From the NCBI GenBank assembly GCA_916613615.1, contig OU744720.1, positions 68,712,471 to 68,776,470 of the forward strand: a stretch of DNA of 64,000 nt. The letters are read 5' to 3'. This DNA comes from Steromphala cineraria. Lineage: Eukaryota; Mollusca; Gastropoda; Trochida; Trochidae. How positions within the stretch are numbered: the stretch's first letter is position 1; each line of letters opens with the position of its first letter. Under the pieces are notes generated by a model that saw nothing but the letters and a program-made list of their open reading frames with translations, was not told where the DNA came from and did not search any database. Both the position numbers and the translations under genes were made by a program. Below, one piece after another: positions 59,681 through 64,000 of the stretch.

Positions 59681-60035
59681 AGGGGCAGTAGCACGTTTTT
59701 TGAAAATTGTATATTTCAATGTTTTCACTGATAATTGTATGTTAATGCTAAATGTATAATTTTGGTAGTGTCAAACATTTCGTAACACAAATCAATCATC
59801 CATAGTCAGAGGACAAAGTATAAAGATTCACATAAAATCCATTGGCGACCATTTTGTGTGAACACCTTTAATTCAGTTTGTGTTAGAAAAAGAAATCGCA
59901 TGGCTAAACTTTACATTATATATTTGAATTAGTACTGCTTCATTTACTTTAAATACAGTGTCATTCAATTGGAACCATTATTTTTAATTTTCCTAACATC
60001 ACCATATATCCCCCCTAAAACGTGCTACTGCGCCT
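59681..60035 (-). mobile_element. TTAA-flanked MITE, copy 3 (355 bp)
   Basis: TTAA (59677-59680), AGGGGCAGTAGCACG to CGTGCTACTGCGCCT, TTAA (60036-60039). The interior is the reverse complement of copies 1 and 2. Both target duplicates intact. Confidence 0.92.
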
Positions 60036-60039
60036 TTAA

Positions 60040-60508
60040 CACGCACAAATGTCACAACAATCGTCTTTCACATTAATTATATGGTTTTATTAAAATTAAA
60101 ATTTCAGTACAATAATTCTATGATCAAATAAAATATAAACTTATGATTTTGAAGTTTTTTTTATATAAAATAAAAAAGAATTAAGGAATAAATGTTTGTC
60201 GTTTTGAAAGGATTCATATTCATGCAACAGTTGTGATCTGAAAAACATCTATATGATATGTTCACTCGACTAAATTGCATCATCGAACAGAATAACCAAT
60301 TGAATTGACTCACAAACATGAACATGCAGCAAATTTTCGATATTTTACGTACGACTCCCTCATTTAATATAGGGACGATGAATAGTAAATATTATTATTC
60401 CGATAAACGTCAAACATTGCATGGGGAGTTAAATGTACTTACAGTGCAGTTCTTCGAAACCGACATCGCCTGGGATCAGAGAAAACATCAGTTAAAACGG
60501 ATGTCACT
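60040..60508. other. Spacer between MITE copies 3 and 4
   Basis: AT-rich DNA. The 64-codon plus frame 60318-60512 has no recognisable motif and overlaps the MITE boundary. Confidence 0.4.
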
Positions 60509-60512
60509 TTAA

Positions 60513-60867
60513 AGGGGCAGTAGTACGTTTTTTGATAATTTTATATTTTATTTTTTTCACCGATAATTGAATGTTAATGCTAAATGTATTATTTTGCTAG
60601 TGTCAAAAATCTTATTACAAAAGCCAATCTTCAATAGTCAGAGAACAAAGTATGAAGATTCACCTAAAATCCATTGGCGGCCATTTTGTGTGAACACCTT
60701 TAATTCATTTTGTGTAAGAAAAAGGATTCCCATGGCTAAACTTTACATTATATATCTGAATTATATCTTCTCCATTTAGTTTAAATACATTGTCTTTCAA
60801 TTGTAACCATTAATTTCCATTTTTCTAACATAGCCTTATATTCCCCCTAAAACGTGCTACTGCCCCT
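60513..60867 (-). mobile_element. TTAA-flanked MITE, copy 4 (355 bp)
   Basis: TTAA (60509-60512), AGGGGCAGTAGTACG to CGTGCTACTGCCCCT, TTAA (60868-60871). Same orientation as copy 3 and only 477 bp from it. The open frame 60567-60779 lies inside it and is not a gene. Confidence 0.92.
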
Positions 60868-61390
60868 TTAACGAATTTGTAACCTAAATGAAATAATTAC
60901 AGGTACAAATGTTGATTAAAAGGAAAGTTACCCTCATAGTTACACTATACTACTGTGTCACCTAAGAAATTAAGTTCAAGTTTACATTGTTCCTACAAAT
61001 GATATAAGTTATTGATAAATGTTTTTTTGATTATTTCTACAAATGCATCCGAAAGTAATGTTGAAATCAAACAAGTTACGTGTATTGTAGTAAAGCTGAT
61101 GTAAATGTTCAAATAAAATTTATATTCCAAAATAAATTCCAAAAGATCTTATTATATAATTGATTCATATAACTCGCTACATGTGAAACGATACTTTTTA
61201 TTGACGTTATATTCCTGTATCTTTATCTTAGACTTCGTCTATTTCAAAATGATATATTCCTGAACATAATATGGTGTTATTTTCGAGTTACAAGTGTTAA
61301 AAGTCATGTCAAGACTTGCAGAAGAAAAACCTAGGCTATAATGAAATTTCCTTTTTTATAAACAGTTATGCAGCAGAACTTCAAAGTGAA

Positions 61391-61432
61391 GTGATTTGAG
61401 GTTTAACGCCGCTTTCAAGAGTATTTCATTAG
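61391..61432 (-). mobile_element. SINE 3' tail fragment (same family as 3.68 kb)
   Basis: On the minus strand: TGAAATACTCTTGAAAGCGG, CGTTAAAC, CAAATCACTT. It matches the 3' segment of the SINE at 3677-3875 over about 42 bp. No tRNA-like head is visible next to it, so it is 5'-truncated or has lost its head. Confidence 0.7.
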
Positions 61433-61443
61433 GTTTCATTTAG

Positions 61444-61590
61444 TTTACAACTGCAAGGAGAAATCCCGCAACACAATTGTCGTTATGCATTGCGGAGAAA
61501 CCTGTGAGCACCGTGGGTGATGTTGCGCTAGAACTAAGAGATGTTGCGCCAGAACTACGAGAATCTTTCCCTGATGAAGCGATTGAGTAA
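61444..61590 (+). other. 48-codon open stretch with a 21-bp in-frame tandem repeat; possible terminal exon, unproven
   Basis: The frame is open from 61444 (after an in-frame TAG) to TAA at 61588-61590 with no in-frame ATG. GATGTTGCGCTAGAACTAAGA (21 bp; shown here only for position 61519-61539) recurs at 61540-61560 with two changes, giving DVALELR then DVAPELR, followed by ESFPDEAIE and stop. A TTTCATTTAG acceptor-like tract sits just before. The length is well within chance, and no family is recognised. Confidence 0.2.
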
Positions 61591-64000
61591 AGCGTACATA
61601 AAATATTTCCAATTACTTCACAATGTTACATTAATTTGTTAATACTATAGTTGTATCCCCATGCATAGGTATATGTAAATAGGAATGTGTACACGCATCG
61701 TGTATTCCGGAAAGTAAATTATTTGATGATAATAGTTTATTGCATTGTACCACACATTCTCTCCAACCACAGAAGTAAAAAGTATCAAGTCGTAAAATAT
61801 TAATCTAGCCTTTATTCAAATTAGCCGTCATTGTGGGCTAGAATGGGAGATGTTTGATTTAATGCAATCAAAGTTAGTTGTGCAATAAGCGACGCTGTTC
61901 TAAAAGCATCATTTTGGCAACTGAATCACGGCAAGGGCATTATGATATGAACCACCCATTCCATGTGAGAAGTGTTGTCATTTGCTTAAAAAATCCAATA
62001 TACATGTACATTGTGGTGCATTTTTTCCGCCAGTGGGATCTTACGGAAACCACGAATTTGGTCTAATTTGAACAGAGGTTGGATCAACATTATTTTACTC
62101 TATCTACCTTGTAGGGAATAATGTCTAACACTTAATGTAGAGAAATAAAATTCAAATAAAAATATTATGAAAAAGAAATGTAACAAATATACAAAGGAGT
62201 TGCTAAAAGAACAGTGCGTCCATATCGTTAACTTGCATGATGATCATACTAAAATTGATGGATGCATATTTTGTTTCAAATTCTTATTTTCTACGGCTTC
62301 GGATACTTGTGTAATGTTCCACCTCTTCAAGATAGAAGAAATGTTAGTAAGTTATTGTTATTGGGGAAATAATGTGCAGTTTCCCAACTCATGTGCAGTA
62401 GAATATACAATTTAAAAACCAAGTAGCAATATGTAAATGTATATGTTGTTTGTAATTGTCAATTCAACTTTCATACATAAAATGATGCGAATAATAGTTA
62501 CCTGTCTGCTGAGGTAATTAATTGGTAAGAAAACGTCTTGTTGATTTAAAATGTTAGGATGCCATGCTCGTTGAAACCTTATGTACATGTAGTTTAACAC
62601 AATCAAGAGAATGTTTGAATCAAATCGGCCCCGCTTTCAGAGATATCTTGAAGTCTATCAGTCAAACATATATCTGAACCCTGATAAAGATCGCTATCGC
62701 AATTCTATCAATTTAAAAACCAGTAAATCAAAAGGTAATTTATTTTTTCTTAAAACGTTCAACTACGTCAACAGCAACTTGATATAGGGGTCCGCTCCAG
62801 TGGTGGAATGATGGAAATAAATCACGGTCTAAGTTACTGCTGTTGGCATTACAATCAACGGTGGACGGGAGTTTTACTATTTGATCTCCGGGGTAAACGA
62901 ATGGAGCCAGTTGTATCCAATTGCATGTCATATAAGAGTTGATTTACGCGTCTCAAACACACACCTAATAGTGCTGAGTTATTGTGGCCGATAGCTGACC
63001 CTTAACGATAATCGTACAGTTCAGACAACATACATCAAGCAATCCAAGACAGCTGACTCATTAGAATATATAGTAGTTCATTTGCTGGAATTGACATAAT
63101 AAAACCAAGAAATGAATGCCTGTTTATATGGTGACGTTTGACTCGAATGTCTCTGGTTCTTCTTACATCGGGGTGTATAATCTTCAATCTTGTGTTTTAT
63201 TGTTCATTAATCTTGATAACATAACGCTCATTCGGCAGATTTGGTGTGCATTATTCGTTATTACTACTGATAGTCAGTTCACGCAAGGTCAAGCCGTGTT
63301 GATATCATCATAAGTAGGGGATATGTGGATGGGCTGGCAGTTAGAGTTCCACTGATATTGGAACCTTGGGACCAATAAACCAGTTTTACACTTTCATGTC
63401 ATGTCCGTTATCTCATAACTTGTTCATTTCATTTGCTGTCTTTAAAATAGCTATATGAATCAAACTATCGAATAACTTTCGTGTTAAATATGATTAAAAT
63501 TAAAAATGTTGAGAAAGTGAAATCTTTAGTGTAACGATAACATTGTAGGTTATGACAATGGGTTTATCATGAAAAGGTCTAAATAACACTCCATGACATT
63601 TCGAAGTAGTCAATTCTTATGACCCCAACCTTCTTTCGTAACACTATTGAATATATTATGGATAGATACACTATTGCTAAAGTATAAACATTTCTTTTCT
63701 ATCTTCATTAGTAATCACTGAAGGGCAGCTCGGTCCGATACTAATTAACGACCATAACTAATCAACGGCAACAAATACAGAATGGCGTCATAAGGGAGAT
63801 TTAACCGGGAACAATCGTTTACTTTGAGAATTGTAATTTAAATTTATTTTTAACGCTATCTTTTAAGTGTTATCGTGGAAATCTATTCTCAAATGGATTG
63901 TTTTAAAAATGAATTTGTAATCATTGAACAACGATTGAAGATGTAGCTGCAGTGAATGTCAGTTTTTCGCAGCGCTATTGGAATGCTTTAATCGCGATTC
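61591..64000. other. AT-rich non-coding stretch to the window end
   Basis: No gene, RNA gene or confident repeat recognised. Frames 61878-62066, 62167-62415, 62740-62931 and 63116-63313 are short, overlap no known motif and have no supporting context. Confidence 0.45.

Noticed and set aside
4955..64000. A previously undescribed defence or metabolic gene system
   Set aside because: No cluster of coding genes exists; all recognisable coding remnants are transposon-related, and the rest is non-coding repeat mosaic.

Overview
This is an AT-rich, intron- and repeat-dominated stretch of an invertebrate animal genome. No complete host protein-coding gene could be supported in the 64 kb. One tRNA-derived SINE (about 3.68 kb) ends in a 3' tail (GAAAGCGGCGTAAAA) that I associate with gastropod molluscs. 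Two other SINEs share a conserved central block seen in many marine invertebrates. A mollusc, probably a gastropod, is therefore my best guess; this is inference from repeat style, not from a host marker gene.

Layout. At 1-846 is the 3' part of an intronless reading frame of a multi-copy invertebrate family (PDTDVLVL core plus C-terminal CXC cysteine cluster); its start lies outside the window. From 0.85 to 4.95 kb the DNA is non-coding, with one SINE and a segment that reappears inverted at 13 kb. At 4955-12237 sits a complete 7.3-kb piggyBac element: TTAA target duplications, matching 14-bp terminal inverted repeats, and a minus-strand transposase broken by a frameshift and lacking one conserved catalytic-region Asp. 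It also holds large tandem-repeat arrays on both sides of the transposase. From 12.2 to 64 kb the DNA is a mosaic of diverged copies of the same long non-coding module. An arm at about 16.7-25.2 kb pairs in inverted orientation with 45-57 kb, and with a second partial copy at 37-43.4 kb. Shorter direct copies occur around 13.7, 27, 29.5, 31.6, 33-36 and 58 kb.

Younger insertions lie inside this mosaic. They are a TTAA-flanked MITE family (four full copies and one partial), a 960-bp Tc1/mariner relict, SINEs at 15 and 54.4 kb, a 0.92-kb insertion ending in a 65-bp perfect inverted repeat (40.3 kb), and a D2-specific 2.5-kb segment with internal inverted repeats (47.9-50.4 kb). Because the module is duplicated, several insertions can be compared with an apparently empty paralogous site in the same window.

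How the parts relate: there is no operon or pathway here. The coding remnants are transposon genes, and the most informative biology is the duplication and insertion history. All repeat relationships were aligned by eye, so boundaries of the diverged module copies are approximate (about 50-300 bp).
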